A stretch of DNA of 64,000 bases from Streptomyces zingiberis (GCF_012034935.1 NZ_JAATEN010000001.1:248001-312000), one strand, 5' to 3'. Counted from the stretch's first letter, positions 47,993-57,389 are shown. A program made the numbers and translations. The notes: generated by a model from the sequence alone, not told the origin.

Positions 47993-49753
47993 GTGGCGGA
48001 ACGGAGTACGGCTGCCGTCGGCGTGGCAGACAACAGCGGTGAGGACCCGCTGACCGCCCAGGCGGTAACTGCCCACGCCGACGGGGTGAAAGCCCAGGAC
48101 ACGACCCGCACTGCGGACGCTCGGACCGCCCGCATCGACCTCGACATCCCGGACACGGCCAGACCGCGGCCCAGGGCGGTGGCCGAGGTCTCCGCGCCCG
48201 AACTGCACAGCGGACACAAGCTCGCCGCCCGCTACCGGCTGGAGGAGTGCCTCACCCGGCTGGACGGCTTCAGCAGCTGGCGCGCGGTGGACGAGAAGCT
48301 GCGGCGCGCCGTGGGCGTCCACGTGCTGCCCGCCGACCACCCGCGGGCCCGCCCCGTGCTCGCCGCCGCACGCTCCGCCGCGCTGCTGGGCGACCCGCGG
48401 TTCGTCCAGGTACTCGACGCCGTCGAGGAGAACGACCTGGTCTACGTCGTCCACGAATGGCTGCCGGACGCCTCCGAACTCACCAGCGTCCTCACCGCCG
48501 GCCCCCTGGAACCGTATGACGCCTACCAGGTGGTGCTCCAGGTCTCCCAGGCCATGGCGGCCGCCCACCGGGAGGGGCTGGCGCATCTGCGGCTCACCCC
48601 GAGCTGCGTACTGCGCACCGAGTCCGGCCAGTACCGCATCCGCGGTCTGGCCGTGCTGGCCGCGCTGCGGGGGATCACCTCCGAGCATCCCCAGCGCACC
48701 GACACCGAGGCCATCGGCGCCCTCCTGTACGCCTCCCTCACCCAGCGCTGGCCCTACGAGGGCGACGCCTACGGCATGTCGGGGCTGCCCCGGGGAATCG
48801 GCCTGATCGCTCCCGACCAGGTGCGTGCCGGGGTGCACCGCGGTCTCTCGGAGATCGCGATGCGGGCCCTCTGCCACGACGACCCGGCGCCGCGGCAGGA
48901 ACAGCCCTGCACCACCCCCGAGGAGCTCTGCAAGGCCGTCACCGCGCTGCCGCGGATCCGGCCGCCGGAGCCCTCGTTCGCCACTCCGGCCTTCCACCAG
49001 CCGACCGCCTACCAGCCCGCCGCCGGTTACCCGGGCGGCCCCCGGGCCGGCACACCCGCGGCGGGGCAGCCCTTGCCCGCGCCGCCTCCACCGCCGCTGC
49101 ACAGCCGTACCGGCAAGGCGCTGAAGTGGACGGTCTCCTCGCTTCTGATCGCCGCGCTCGGACTCGGCAGCTGGCAGGTCGCGGACACCCTCATCAACCG
49201 GGAGCAGCACCGGGCGGGCGAGTCCGACCAGGCCCAGGGCGGCGGGGACGAGCCCAAGGCCCCGAGCAAGGGGAAGGCGGTGCCGCTCAAGATCGCGGAT
49301 GCCACCGAGTTCGCGCCGCTCGGGGCACCCGTGGCCGCCGACAAGGTCCCCAACGCCGTGGACGGGGACTCGGACACCGCCTGGATCACCCCGCACTACA
49401 AGGGCTACGCGAAGTTCGGCAACCTCGCCAACCGCAAGGAGGGCAGCGGGCTCATCGTCGACCTCGGCAGCGTGCAGAACGTCAGCGGGGTGAACGCGGA
49501 GATGTACCGCGGCGGCCAGACGGTCCAGGTGCTCGCCGCCCCGGAATCGTCCACCTCCCTCTCGTCGCCTTCGTCGCTCGCCGACTTCTCCCAGCGTCTC
49601 AGCAAGCTGCGGAAGGTGGGGGACACGTTGAAGATCAACACCGACGAGCCCGTCCGGACCCGCTATGTACTGATCCACATCACCGAGCTACCGCCCGAGG
49701 GATCGGGGAACCAGTACCGCGGCGGCATTTCCGAGATCACTGTGACAGGCTGA
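47993..49753 (+). CDS. membrane pseudokinase with extracellular discoidin-like domain
   Basis: A 586-residue protein. Residues 70-325 have a protein-kinase fold (HKLAARYRLEECLTRLDGFS, VHEWLPDASELTSVL), but the three catalytic signatures are gone. There is no lysine in RAVGVHVLP, HRD is replaced by AHLRLTPS, and DFG by IRGLAVL. One helix (TVSSLLIAALGLGSWQVA) follows a Pro-rich linker, then an outer domain with VDGDSDTAW and GLIVDLGSVQNVSGV, resembling F5/8C domains. This is the detached equivalent of the C-terminal half of mycobacterial MviN (Rv3910), whose pseudokinase docks FhaA. It probably regulates MurJ. The GTG follows GGGGAGGCAGGAACG. Confidence 0.85.
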   Translation: MAERSTAAVGVADNSGEDPLTAQAVTAHADGVKAQDTTRTADARTARIDLDIPDTARPRPRAVAEVSAPELHSGHKLAARYRLEECLTRLDGFSSWRAVDEKLRRAVGVHVLPADHPRARPVLAAARSAALLGDPRFVQVLDAVEENDLVYVVHEWLPDASELTSVLTAGPLEPYDAYQVVLQVSQAMAAAHREGLAHLRLTPSCVLRTESGQYRIRGLAVLAALRGITSEHPQRTDTEAIGALLYASLTQRWPYEGDAYGMSGLPRGIGLIAPDQVRAGVHRGLSEIAMRALCHDDPAPRQEQPCTTPEELCKAVTALPRIRPPEPSFATPAFHQPTAYQPAAGYPGGPRAGTPAAGQPLPAPPPPPLHSRTGKALKWTVSSLLIAALGLGSWQVADTLINREQHRAGESDQAQGGGDEPKAPSKGKAVPLKIADATEFAPLGAPVAADKVPNAVDGDSDTAWITPHYKGYAKFGNLANRKEGSGLIVDLGSVQNVSGVNAEMYRGGQTVQVLAAPESSTSLSSPSSLADFSQRLSKLRKVGDTLKINTDEPVRTRYVLIHITELPPEGSGNQYRGGISEITVTG

Positions 49754-49790
49754 GCCGGAGGCGAGCCTCGGCCTGACGGGAGGGACCGAC

Positions 49791-50519
49791 GTGGAGGACG
49801 GCCTGCGTGGTTCCCTGCCGGACAAAGACCTCCTCGCCCGGCATGTCGCGGGTGATCCGGACGCCTTCGCCGAGCTCGTACGGCGCCACCGCGACCGCCT
49901 GTGGGCCGTGGCGCTGCGGACGCTGGGGGACCGCGAGGAGGCCGCCGACGCGGTGCAGGACGCCCTGGTCTCCGCCTATCGCGCGGCCCACACCTTCCGC
50001 GGCCAGTCGGCCGTCACCACCTGGCTGCACCGCATCACCGTCAACGCCTGCCTGGACCGGGCACGCAAGGCGGCCTCCCGCAGGACCTCCCCCGTCGCCG
50101 ACACGGAGCGGCTGGAACAGCTCATCGAGCCCCACGAGTCCGCCCACGCCCCCGCCGAGCGGGGAGACCTCCACCGGGAGCTTCTCCGGGCCCTCGCCAC
50201 CCTCCCCCCGGAACAGCGCGCCGTCCTGGTCCTGGTCGACATGCAGGGCTATCCCGTCGCCGAGGCCGCCGATGTCCTCGGCATCCCCAGCGGCACGGTG
50301 AAGAGCCGGTGTGCCCGGGGCCGGGCCCGCCTCCTTCCCCTGCTCTCCCACCTCCGCGGTGGAGGTTCCCCCCGTGATGCCGGGGAGAAAGAGGGGGAAA
50401 CGGGGGGACACGGTGAACCGGATTCGAACGGGGGAAGGAACCGTGCGGCGGGGGCATCCGTCCCACCGGCTGCGAACCCCAGGGATCCGGACACCGTGAA
50501 GGGAGGCAGGCGGGCGTGA
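49791..50519 (+). CDS. sigM: ECF RNA polymerase sigma factor SigM
   Basis: A 242-residue group IV sigma factor. Region 2 runs from DAFAELVRRHRDRLWAVALR to VTTWLHRITVNACLDRARK, and region 4 includes LPPEQRAVLVLVDMQGYPVAEAA and the helix GTVKSRCARGRARL. The last 55 residues are a Gly/Asn-rich tail beyond the usual end. The gene is placed exactly as mycobacterial sigM, between murJ/pseudokinase and trxB, and its stop overlaps the anti-sigma start by four bases (GTGA), so the two are translationally coupled. The start is GTG after GGGAGGG. Confidence 0.9.
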   Translation: MEDGLRGSLPDKDLLARHVAGDPDAFAELVRRHRDRLWAVALRTLGDREEAADAVQDALVSAYRAAHTFRGQSAVTTWLHRITVNACLDRARKAASRRTSPVADTERLEQLIEPHESAHAPAERGDLHRELLRALATLPPEQRAVLVLVDMQGYPVAEAADVLGIPSGTVKSRCARGRARLLPLLSHLRGGGSPRDAGEKEGETGGHGEPDSNGGRNRAAGASVPPAANPRDPDTVKGGRRA

Positions 50520-51481
50520 CATCCACGATCGGAGCGGACGGGCATCCGGACGTCGAGGAGATCTCCGCGCTCATGGAGGGAGCACTGCCGCCAGGGCTCT
50601 CCTCCGCAGTGCGGGCCCATCTCGGCGACTGCGAGCTGTGCGCGGAGGTCCAGGCCTCCCTGCGGGAGATCCGGAGCCTGCTGGGAACGCTGCCGGAGCC
50701 ACCCCGGATGCCCGCTGATGTGGCCGGCCGGATCGACGCGGCCATCGCGGCGGAGTCCCTCCTCGCGGCCACGGCGCCGCGCGATGTTTCACGTGAAACC
50801 GGCCCCCCCACGGGAGCCGCCCCCGTTTCACGTGAAACGGACCGCTCCCCGTCACCCGCTCCCGTGGTGACATCACCACCACGAGGACGCACGTCCCGCA
50901 CTGAACGCCCCTCAGGGAGCGGCCCCGGCCGGGGGCCCTCCCGCCGGCGCCGCCGCTCCCTCACGCTGGGCCTCGCGTGCGCCCTGGGGCTGGCGCTCGG
51001 CGGGGTGGCCGTCGTCCAGGCGCTGGGCCCCGCCTCCCGTCCCACCGGGACGCCGGCGAAGAGCACGGACGGGCCCGTCGAGTCCGCAGCCGAGTCCGGC
51101 GGCTCGGAAGTGAACGCCGCGACGCTGGAAGGCACGGTGCACCGCTTGCTCGCCGCCCAGCCGTCCCCGCCCGGCGAACAGTCCGCCGGGCCTCCTGCCG
51201 ACGAGATGCCGGACACACTCGGCGCCCGGTCCGCCCCGGCTCAGCCGTTGCGCGGCGACGATGCCGCCCTCCCGTCGTGCATACGGAACGGGATCGACAA
51301 CCCCGTCGCGCCGCTGGCCGCCGAGGAGGGCACCTTCGAGGGCAAGGCCGCCTACATCGTGATCTTCCCCCACCCGTCCGACCGGGAACGCGTGGAGACC
51401 TACGTGGTGGACTCCTCGTGTGTCACCACCGCCGAGCCGCGTGGCGACGTCCTGCTCTCCCGCACCTATCCCCGACACTGA
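50516..51481 (+). CDS. zinc-finger anti-sigma factor for SigM
   Basis: A 321-residue transmembrane anti-sigma factor. The ZAS-type motif HLGDCELC (H-x3-C-x2-C, about residues 34-41) suggests redox- or zinc-responsive binding of SigM. A disordered Pro/Ser/Arg linker follows and contains two VSRET pentapeptides that are the in-frame translation of two parS sites. One membrane helix (SLTLGLACALGLALGGVAVV) and an outer domain of about 160 residues with paired cysteines (SCIRNGIDN and DSSCVTT) complete it. It overlaps sigM by four bases. The equivalent in mycobacteria is RsmA. Confidence 0.9.
   Translation: MTSTIGADGHPDVEEISALMEGALPPGLSSAVRAHLGDCELCAEVQASLREIRSLLGTLPEPPRMPADVAGRIDAAIAAESLLAATAPRDVSRETGPPTGAAPVSRETDRSPSPAPVVTSPPRGRTSRTERPSGSGPGRGPSRRRRRSLTLGLACALGLALGGVAVVQALGPASRPTGTPAKSTDGPVESAAESGGSEVNAATLEGTVHRLLAAQPSPPGEQSAGPPADEMPDTLGARSAPAQPLRGDDAALPSCIRNGIDNPVAPLAAEEGTFEGKAAYIVIFPHPSDRERVETYVVDSSCVTTAEPRGDVLLSRTYPRH
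50786..50799. other. parS: parS site 5 (inside the anti-sigma gene)
   Basis: A perfect GTTTCACGTGAAAC in coding sequence, read as V-S-R-E-T with flanking bases. It is 39 bases (13 codons) from site 6, centre to centre. Confidence 0.97.
50825..50838. other. parS: parS site 6 (inside the anti-sigma gene)
   Basis: A second perfect copy in the same reading phase, again encoding VSRET. The pair is about 12.6 kb from oriC. Confidence 0.97.
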
Positions 51482-51614
51482 TCCCCGGGGGCAGGGCCCC
51501 GCGCATCCGTCGTGGCGCCGCGTCCGCCGGGACGTCGCGCTCGTCACGTCCGCCGCGTCAGCCGCGTCCGCCGTGTGCGCTGTGGACGCACCGGCGGCCC
51601 GCGATGCGGCGGCG

Positions 51615-51640
51615 GGAATGATGGCCCTCTAGGATCCGTT
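51615..51640 (+). promoter_or_regulatory. sigma-R-type promoter of trxB-trxA
   Basis: GGAAT (51615-51619) and GTT (51638-51640) are separated by exactly 18 bases, the consensus for the thiol-oxidative-stress sigma factor SigR of Streptomyces, which is known to drive trxBA. It lies 89 bases ahead of the trxB start codon. Confidence 0.85.
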
Positions 51641-51728
51641 GGGTGGTATGCGGGCCTCGTCAGTGGCTCGCACGGCACTCCGGAAAACGGCCCCCTGGAA
51701 ACAGTCGGCAGAGACGAGGAAGACACCC

Positions 51729-52715
51729 GTGAGCGACGTCCGTAACGTGATCATCATCGGCTCCGGGCCGGCGGGCTACACCGCGGCGCTCTACACCGCG
51801 CGGGCCGCCCTGAAGCCCTTGGTCTTCGAGGGTGCCGTCACCGCCGGCGGCGCCCTGATGAACACCACCGAGGTGGAGAATTTCCCCGGTTTCCGCGACG
51901 GCATCATGGGACCGGACCTCATGGACCAGATGCGGGCCCAGGCCGAACGCTTCGGCGCCGAACTTGTCGCCGATGACATCACGGCCGTCGACCTCTCCGG
52001 TGATCTCAAGTCCGTGACCGACTCCACCGGTACGGTCCACACGGCTCGTGCCGTGATCGTCGCCACCGGTTCCCAGCACCGCAAGCTCGGGCTGCCCCGG
52101 GAGGACGAGCTCTCCGGGCGCGGTGTCTCCTGGTGTGCCACCTGCGACGGCTTCTTCTTCAAGGACCAGGACATCGCCGTGGTGGGCGGCGGCGACACGG
52201 CGATGGAGGAAGCGACCTTCCTCTCCCGCTTCGCCAAGTCCGTGACCATCATCCACCGGCGCGACACCCTCCGCGCCTCCCGTGCGATGCAGGAGCGGGC
52301 GTTCGCCGACCCGAAGATCACGTTCGCCTACGACAGCGAGGTGATCGAGATCAACGGCAATCCGAAGCTGACCGGTGTGACCCTGCGTTCCACGAAGACG
52401 GGGGAGACCCGGGAGCTCCCGGTGACCGGACTGTTCATCGCCATCGGGCACGACCCGCGCACGGAACTCTTCGGCGGCCAGCTCGACCTGGACGACGAGG
52501 GCTATCTGCGGGTCGAGTCCCCCTCCACCCACACCAACCTCACCGGTGTCTTCGCCGCCGGCGACGTCGTGGACCACACCTACCGCCAGGCGATCACCGC
52601 GGCGGGCACGGGGTGCGCCGCGGCCCTCGACGCGGAGCGCTACCTGGCGGCTCTCACGGACACCTCCGCGGAGCACACGCCGGAGCCGGAGAAGACCGCC
52701 GCCGCGCCCCTCTGA
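51729..52715 (+). CDS. trxB: thioredoxin reductase
   Basis: A 328-residue FAD/NADPH flavoenzyme that reduces thioredoxin. The FAD site is [19 protein letters not shown], the redox pair is in SWCATCDG (CATC, about residues 136-139), the NADPH site is [12 protein letters not shown], and the C-terminal [15 protein letters not shown] is conserved. GTG start after GAGGAAG; upstream in-frame sequence overlaps the promoter. trxA follows by 67 bases, making a trxBA operon with a SigR-type promoter. Confidence 0.97.
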   Translation: MSDVRNVIIIGSGPAGYTAALYTARAALKPLVFEGAVTAGGALMNTTEVENFPGFRDGIMGPDLMDQMRAQAERFGAELVADDITAVDLSGDLKSVTDSTGTVHTARAVIVATGSQHRKLGLPREDELSGRGVSWCATCDGFFFKDQDIAVVGGGDTAMEEATFLSRFAKSVTIIHRRDTLRASRAMQERAFADPKITFAYDSEVIEINGNPKLTGVTLRSTKTGETRELPVTGLFIAIGHDPRTELFGGQLDLDDEGYLRVESPSTHTNLTGVFAAGDVVDHTYRQAITAAGTGCAAALDAERYLAALTDTSAEHTPEPEKTAAAPL

Positions 52716-52782
52716 TCCAGCCCTCCCGCATCGGGAATCCCCCGACCCACTCAGCAGCACTCCGGAGAACAAGGAGCACGCC

Positions 52783-53112
52783 ATGGCCGGCGCCCTCAAG
52801 AACGTGACCGACGCGACCTTCGACGAGGAGGTCCTGGGGAGCGACAAGCCCGTCCTCGTGGACTTCTGGGCGGCCTGGTGCGGCCCGTGCCGCCAGATCG
52901 CCCCCTCCCTCGAAGCCATCGCCGCCGAGCACGGCGACAAGATCGAGGTGGTCAAGCTGAACATCGACGAGAACCCGGCGACCGCCGCCAAGTACGGGGT
53001 GATGTCGATTCCCACCCTCAACGTCTACCAGGGCGGAGAGGTCGCCAAGACGATCGTCGGCGCCAAGCCGAAGGCGGCCATCGAGCGCGACCTGGAAGCC
53101 TTCCTCGGCTGA
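52783..53112 (+). CDS. trxA: thioredoxin
   Basis: A 109-residue thioredoxin with the canonical active site WCGPC (residues 32-36) in [18 protein letters not shown] and the cis-proline [11 protein letters not shown]. Reduced by the adjacent TrxB, it supplies electrons to ribonucleotide reductase and stress proteins. GGAG precedes the ATG. A TTCG-capped hairpin terminator lies 21 bases after the stop. Confidence 0.98.
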   Translation: MAGALKNVTDATFDEEVLGSDKPVLVDFWAAWCGPCRQIAPSLEAIAAEHGDKIEVVKLNIDENPATAAKYGVMSIPTLNVYQGGEVAKTIVGAKPKAAIERDLEAFLG

Positions 53113-53132
53113 CCGCGCCCCGCATGACGCCG

Positions 53133-53156
53133 GGCCCGCCCCTTCGGGGGCGGGCC
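53133..53156. terminator. TTCG-loop terminator after trxA
   Basis: GGCCCGCCCC (53133-53142) and GGGGCGGGCC (53147-53156) form a 10-bp stem with loop TTCG. It lies between convergent trxA and the GNAT gene. Confidence 0.85.
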
Positions 53157-53197
53157 TTCGCCGTGCGCCAGGACGCCCACGGCCTCCGGGCCCACGG

Positions 53198-53815
53198 TCA
53201 CAGAGGGCGGAGCGCCGGCTCCTTCTGGACCGCGCCGAGCAGCCTGTCCAGGGCCATTTCGACGTCCTCCTTCCAGGAGAGGGTCGTCCGCAGTTCCAGC
53301 CGCAGCCGGGGATAGCGGTGATGCGGCCGTACCGTCTTGAAGCCCACCGCCAGCAGCTGCTCGGCGGGCAGGACACAGGCGGGTTCCGCCCACCGCGCGT
53401 CCCCGAAGGCCTCTATCGCCTTGAATCCGCGCCGCAGCACATCCTTCGCGACCGTCTGGACGAGCACCCGGCCCAGCCCCTGCCCCTGATAACCCGGCAG
53501 GATCCAGGCGGTCATCAGCTGTACCGCGTCGGCGGCCACCGGGCTGGTGGGGAAGGCCGTGGAGCGGGGGACGTAGGCAGGGGGCGCGTACAGCACGAAT
53601 CCCGCCGGCGCCTCGTCCACATAGAGCACCCGGCCGCAGGACCCCCACTCCAGCAGGACGCCTGAGATCCAGGCTTCCTTCTCCAGTTCCGGCCTGCCCG
53701 CCTTCACCGCGGCCTCGCCGCTGACCGGATCGAGCTCCCAGAAGACACAGGAACGGCAGCGCTTCGGCAGATCCGGAAGGTTGTCCAAGGTGAGCGGTAC
53801 GAGCCGGCGCCCCAT
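53198..53815 (-). CDS. GNAT family N-acetyltransferase
   Basis: A 205-residue acyl-CoA transferase. The acetyl-CoA loop is in LPGYQGQGLGRVLVQTVAKD (Q/RxxGxG/A as QGQGLG). The N-terminal RCRSCVFWELDP, with a CxxC, is shared by a streptomycete group found beside parB. The substrate is unknown. It is transcribed towards trxA, with its own upstream region of about 230 bases that also holds the parB terminator. Confidence 0.8.
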   Translation of the reverse strand: MGRRLVPLTLDNLPDLPKRCRSCVFWELDPVSGEAAVKAGRPELEKEAWISGVLLEWGSCGRVLYVDEAPAGFVLYAPPAYVPRSTAFPTSPVAADAVQLMTAWILPGYQGQGLGRVLVQTVAKDVLRRGFKAIEAFGDARWAEPACVLPAEQLLAVGFKTVRPHHRYPRLRLELRTTLSWKEDVEMALDRLLGAVQKEPALRPL

Positions 53816-53963
53816 GAAGTCTGCTCCTCACATACGCCTCCGTCCGGCCGCTCCGGCAGGAACGACCGAACCCTTCCGGGCCCGGCACGCTCCGGGGAGC
53901 GCTCGGTCCCCGGTCCCCGGGCATCGTAACCAGTGGGCCCGGCCGACGGATGAAGACAGCGAA

Positions 53964-53991
53964 GGGCGGGCCGTACCGTCACGGCCCGCCC
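53964..53991 (-). terminator. hairpin after parB
   Basis: GGGCGGGCCGT (53964-53974) and ACGGCCCGCCC (53981-53991) are exact complements with a 6-base loop. It lies 55 bases beyond the parB stop codon. Confidence 0.8.
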
Positions 53992-54045
53992 GCACGCCGA
54001 TCCACCGGTCGGCTGTCCCCGGTAGCTGTTCCTCCGGCCCAGGAT

Positions 54046-55134
54046 CTACTCCGGTGCCTGCTCCTCCGCGGCAGAGTCCAGCACCCGGTCCTCCCCCGGG
54101 GCGAGAGTGGAGAGAATCCGCTCCAGATCCTCCATGGAGGCGAACTCCACGACGATCTTGCCCTTCTTCTGGCCGAGATCGACTTTGACGCGGGTCTCGA
54201 AACGGTCGGAGAGACGGGAAGCCAGCTGGTTGAGCGCCGGGGAGACGCGGGCGCCCGCCCGCGGCCCCTTCGGTTTCACCGCGCTGCCCTGTTCGGAGCC
54301 CATCAGGGTGACGATCTCCTCGATCGCCCGGACCGACAGCCCTTCGGCGACGATCCGGTGAGCCAGCCGGTCCTGCTCCTCCGAGTCCTCGACCGACAAC
54401 AGAGCCCGGGCATGCCCGGCGGACAGGACGCCCGCCGCCACCCGGCGCTTCACCGGAGTGGAGAGCTTCAACAGCCGGAGGGTGTTGGAGACCTGCGGGC
54501 GGGACCGCCCGATGCGGTCCGCGAGCTGGTCCTGGGTGCAGGCGAAGTCCTTGAGCAGCTGGTCGTAGGCCGCCGCCTCCTCAAGGGGGTTCAGCTGAGC
54601 CCGGTGGAGATTCTCCAGGAGGGCGTCCAGCAGGAGCTTCTCGTCCTCGGTGACACGGACGATGGCGGGGATGCGCTCCAGGCCGGCTTCCCGGCAAGCA
54701 CGCCACCGGCGCTCGCCCATGATGAGCTCGTATCGCTCCGCTCCCAGCCGGCGGACCACCACCGGCTGGAGCAGGCCCACCTCCTGGATGGAGGTGACCA
54801 GCTCGGCCATGGCGTCCTCGTCGAACACCTCTCGGGGCTGACGAGGGTTCGGCGTGATGGAGTCCAGCGGAAGCTCGGCGAAGTGGGCCCCGGTGACGGG
54901 CTCCGCGGTCTGCTCGTCCTCCACCACGGGTTCGCCGGTGAAGGGCTCAGGCTCCTCCTGCGGAGCGGGAACCGTCGCGGGCGGCGCGACATCACGCTCG
55001 GAGATGAGCACGGGAACCGCCGTCGGCGACGTGGCTCCCGGCGATACGGTCGGCACCGGCTGATCCCTGCTCTGGGGCTCGTGCGGAATCAGAGCGCCCA
55101 GACCACGGCCGAGTCCCCTGCGTCGTTCACTCAC
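54046..55134 (-). CDS. parB: chromosome partitioning protein ParB
   Basis: A 362-residue CTP-dependent DNA clamp that loads at parS and spreads along DNA. The N-terminal [14 protein letters not shown] is the ParA-contact tail. The CTP-binding motifs are [19 protein letters not shown] (GERRWRA) and [17 protein letters not shown]. The helix-turn-helix [20 protein letters not shown] reads parS. The C-terminal dimerisation domain ends the protein. Residues 20-80 are an acidic Pro-rich linker. The GTG start overlaps the parA stop by four bases, so expression is coupled. Confidence 0.97.
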   Translation of the reverse strand: MSERRRGLGRGLGALIPHEPQSRDQPVPTVSPGATSPTAVPVLISERDVAPPATVPAPQEEPEPFTGEPVVEDEQTAEPVTGAHFAELPLDSITPNPRQPREVFDEDAMAELVTSIQEVGLLQPVVVRRLGAERYELIMGERRWRACREAGLERIPAIVRVTEDEKLLLDALLENLHRAQLNPLEEAAAYDQLLKDFACTQDQLADRIGRSRPQVSNTLRLLKLSTPVKRRVAAGVLSAGHARALLSVEDSEEQDRLAHRIVAEGLSVRAIEEIVTLMGSEQGSAVKPKGPRAGARVSPALNQLASRLSDRFETRVKVDLGQKKGKIVVEFASMEDLERILSTLAPGEDRVLDSAAEEQAPE

Positions 55135-56258
55135 TGCGTCCCCTCCGGCCTGCCGTGCTGTTCATGCTGAGCGTTCGCGCCCGGGAGATGAGCGCTGACA
55201 CCTTCGTGATCTTCATGGGTGACACCCACCCCGCGCAGCGCGATCTCCCGCGCCGCTTCGAGGTAGGAGAGCGAGCCGCTGGAGCCCGGGTCGTAGGTCA
55301 GCACCGTCTGACCGTAGCTGGGTGCCTCCGAGATGCGCACGGACCGCGGAATGCAGGTCCGCAGCACCTCATTGCCGAAGTGGCTCCGGACCTCGTCCGC
55401 GACCTGCGAGGCCAACCGGGTGCGGCCGTCGTACATGGTCAGCAGGATCGTGGAGACGTGGAGCCGTGGGTTGAGATGCCCGCGCACCAACTCGACGTTG
55501 CGCAGCAACTGCCCCAGCCCTTCCAGGGCGTAGTACTCGCACTGGATGGGGATGAGCACCTCCGCTCCGGCGACGAGCGCGTTGACGGTGAGGAGACCCA
55601 GGGAGGGCGGGCAGTCGATGAGGATGTAGTCCAGTGGCTGCTCGTACGCCTGGATGGCGCGCTCCAGCCGGCTCTCCCGGGCCACCAGGGAGACCAGCTC
55701 GATCTCCGCACCGGCCAGGTCGATGGTGGCGGGTGCGCAGAACAGCCCCTCCACGTCCGGTACCGGCTGGACCACCTCGGAGAGCGGCTTGCTGTCCACC
55801 AGCACGTCGTACACCGAGGGAACCTCGGAGTGGTGATCGATCCCGAGAGCGGTGGAGGCGTTCCCCTGGGGGTCGAGGTCGATCACCAGCACCCGGGCGC
55901 CGTGGAGAGCGAGCGACGCGGCCAGATTGACGGTGGTCGTCGTCTTCCCCACCCCGCCCTTCTGGTTGGCCACCACCATGACGCGCGTCTGTTCCGGGCG
56001 GGGCAGATTCTCGGCGGCCTGCCCCAGCGCGGCGACAGCGATCTGAGCGGCACGACCGATCGGGGCATTGTCCAGGGGGGCCGGCGTTTCACGTGAAACA
56101 TCGACCCCCGGTGGCGGGGTCTCGGAGGTCACCCCCCGATAGGGCTCGGCAGCGCGGGGGCCCGGGACCGGATCGGCCATCGGCCCCGCGATATTGGCGT
56201 CGGACCGCAAGGATTCACTCTCCTCGACTTCTGACTCGCGATAGTCAGAGCCTGCCAT
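55131..56258 (-). CDS. parA: chromosome partitioning ATPase ParA
   Basis: A 375-residue Walker-type ATPase that positions ParB-bound origins and, in Streptomyces, assembles along sporulating hyphae. The deviant Walker A is [20 protein letters not shown] (part), Walker A' VIDLDPQGN and Walker [12 protein letters not shown]. The start [16 protein letters not shown] was chosen because the block from EVEESES onwards is conserved in Streptomyces. No strong ribosome-binding site is seen. The frame stays open to 56477, where parS would encode MFHVKR, but that extension is Arg/Pro-rich and not ParA-like. A parS site lies in frame within residues 54-58 (VSRET). Confidence 0.95.
   Translation of the reverse strand: MAGSDYRESEVEESESLRSDANIAGPMADPVPGPRAAEPYRGVTSETPPPGVDVSRETPAPLDNAPIGRAAQIAVAALGQAAENLPRPEQTRVMVVANQKGGVGKTTTTVNLAASLALHGARVLVIDLDPQGNASTALGIDHHSEVPSVYDVLVDSKPLSEVVQPVPDVEGLFCAPATIDLAGAEIELVSLVARESRLERAIQAYEQPLDYILIDCPPSLGLLTVNALVAGAEVLIPIQCEYYALEGLGQLLRNVELVRGHLNPRLHVSTILLTMYDGRTRLASQVADEVRSHFGNEVLRTCIPRSVRISEAPSYGQTVLTYDPGSSGSLSYLEAAREIALRGVGVTHEDHEGVSAHLPGANAQHEQHGRPEGTQ
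56086..56099. other. parS: parS site 7 (inside parA)
   Basis: A perfect GTTTCACGTGAAAC in the disordered N-terminal coding part of parA, translated as VSRET. About 7.3 kb from oriC. Confidence 0.97.
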
Positions 56259-56573
56259 GCTAGCGGGGTCATGAACCAGCGAGCCCCTCTCCCCTGTGGA
56301 TGAATCCCCACCGGAGGACCCTTCCGCGGGCGGCCGAACCACCCGCCGAGGCGACCCCGGAGGGGTAGAGCGGCCGGCGTCCCCACCTCCGGGGGCGGCG
56401 AGGTGACGCGGCGCGGCAGCTGCGCGACCACGGCTGATGATGCCATGCAACAGAGAGCGTCGTTTCACGTGAAACACGATGCCTACGCCCGCATCACCGG
56501 CCGTCGCGACACTCCGCTTTGGGTGTTTTGTGGCTTGTATGGAGCAATGCGGGCCAGGGGATCCCGGGGCCCC
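56259..56573. other. parA upstream region, 315 bp
   Basis: The gap between the rsmG stop and the parA start has no gene. It contains parS site 8 and a short AT-richer stretch (56515-56545) where parA promoters are likely. No clean -35/-10 pair was identified. Confidence 0.45.
56462..56475. other. parS: parS site 8 (upstream of parA)
   Basis: A perfect GTTTCACGTGAAAC about 200 bases upstream of the parA start. It is the copy nearest oriC (about 7 kb). Confidence 0.97.
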
Positions 56574-57302
56574 TCAGCGGCGCCGGCGAACCGCCTTCGG
56601 CGGCCGTCCCGTACGAGCCGCCTTGGCGCGTTTGGCGGCGAAGCGCACACCGCCCGGGCTCTCTCCCACCTCGACCTTCACCACCGTCGAGAGCGGGTCG
56701 ACCAGCCCCTCGCCCACCTGGAGAACCGAGGTCCGCTCCACGCCGAGTTTGCTCAACGCCGCCCGCGCTCCCCGGAGTTCCTCCTCCGCGGTGTCCCCCT
56801 TGAGGGCGAGCATCTCCCCGTAAGGCCGCAGCAGGGGAACCCCCCAGCCCGCCAGCCGATCGAGTGGGGCCACGGCGCGAGCCGTCACCACATGGACCGG
56901 GGACAGGGAGCCGAGCACCTCCTCGGCCCTGCCCCGCACCACGGTGACATGGTCGAGGCCGAGCAGCTCCACCACCTCCTGGAGGAAGTTGGTGCGCCGC
57001 AACAAGGGCTCCAGCAGCGTGATCCGCAGATCGGAGCGGACCAGCGCCAGGGGGATACCGGGAAGCCCCGCCCCGGATCCCACGTCGCAGACCGACACCC
57101 CCTGGGGAACGGCCTCGGAGAGCACCGCACAGTTCAGCAGATGCCGCTCCCACAGCCGGGGGACCTCCCGTGGGCCGATCAGACCGCGCCGCACCCCGGC
57201 GTCGGCCAGCAGTTCCGCGTACCGGACGGCGTGCGGGAGGTGATCACCGAACACCGTACGTGCCGTGGGCGGGGGCGGGGGAAGCTCTGCTGCCTCGGTC
57301 AC
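56574..57302 (-). CDS. rsmG: 16S rRNA (guanine-527-N7) methyltransferase RsmG (GidB)
   Basis: A 242-residue SAM-dependent methyltransferase that modifies G527 of 16S rRNA; loss of this enzyme causes low-level streptomycin resistance in Streptomyces. The SAM site is VCDVGSGAGLPGIPLAL, followed by LRRTNFLQEVVELLGL and VTARAVAPLDRLAGW. The last 25 residues are a basic tail. The start is GTG. It is separated from the jag operon by a hairpin terminator and lies upstream of parAB on the same strand. Confidence 0.96.
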   Translation of the reverse strand: MTEAAELPPPPPTARTVFGDHLPHAVRYAELLADAGVRRGLIGPREVPRLWERHLLNCAVLSEAVPQGVSVCDVGSGAGLPGIPLALVRSDLRITLLEPLLRRTNFLQEVVELLGLDHVTVVRGRAEEVLGSLSPVHVVTARAVAPLDRLAGWGVPLLRPYGEMLALKGDTAEEELRGARAALSKLGVERTSVLQVGEGLVDPLSTVVKVEVGESPGGVRFAAKRAKAARTGRPPKAVRRRR

Positions 57303-57389
57303 AGGAACCGTCCTTCCTCGGATGACCGGCGCACCGCGCCCGGATGCAGGGCGCCGGCCGGAACAGCGCTCTCTACGCTGACAACGTAC

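Noticed and set aside
56259..56477. A longer ParA starting MFHVKR at the upstream parS
   Set aside because: The extension is Arg/Pro-rich, lacks ParA similarity and begins inside a centromere site; conserved sequence begins near EVEESES.
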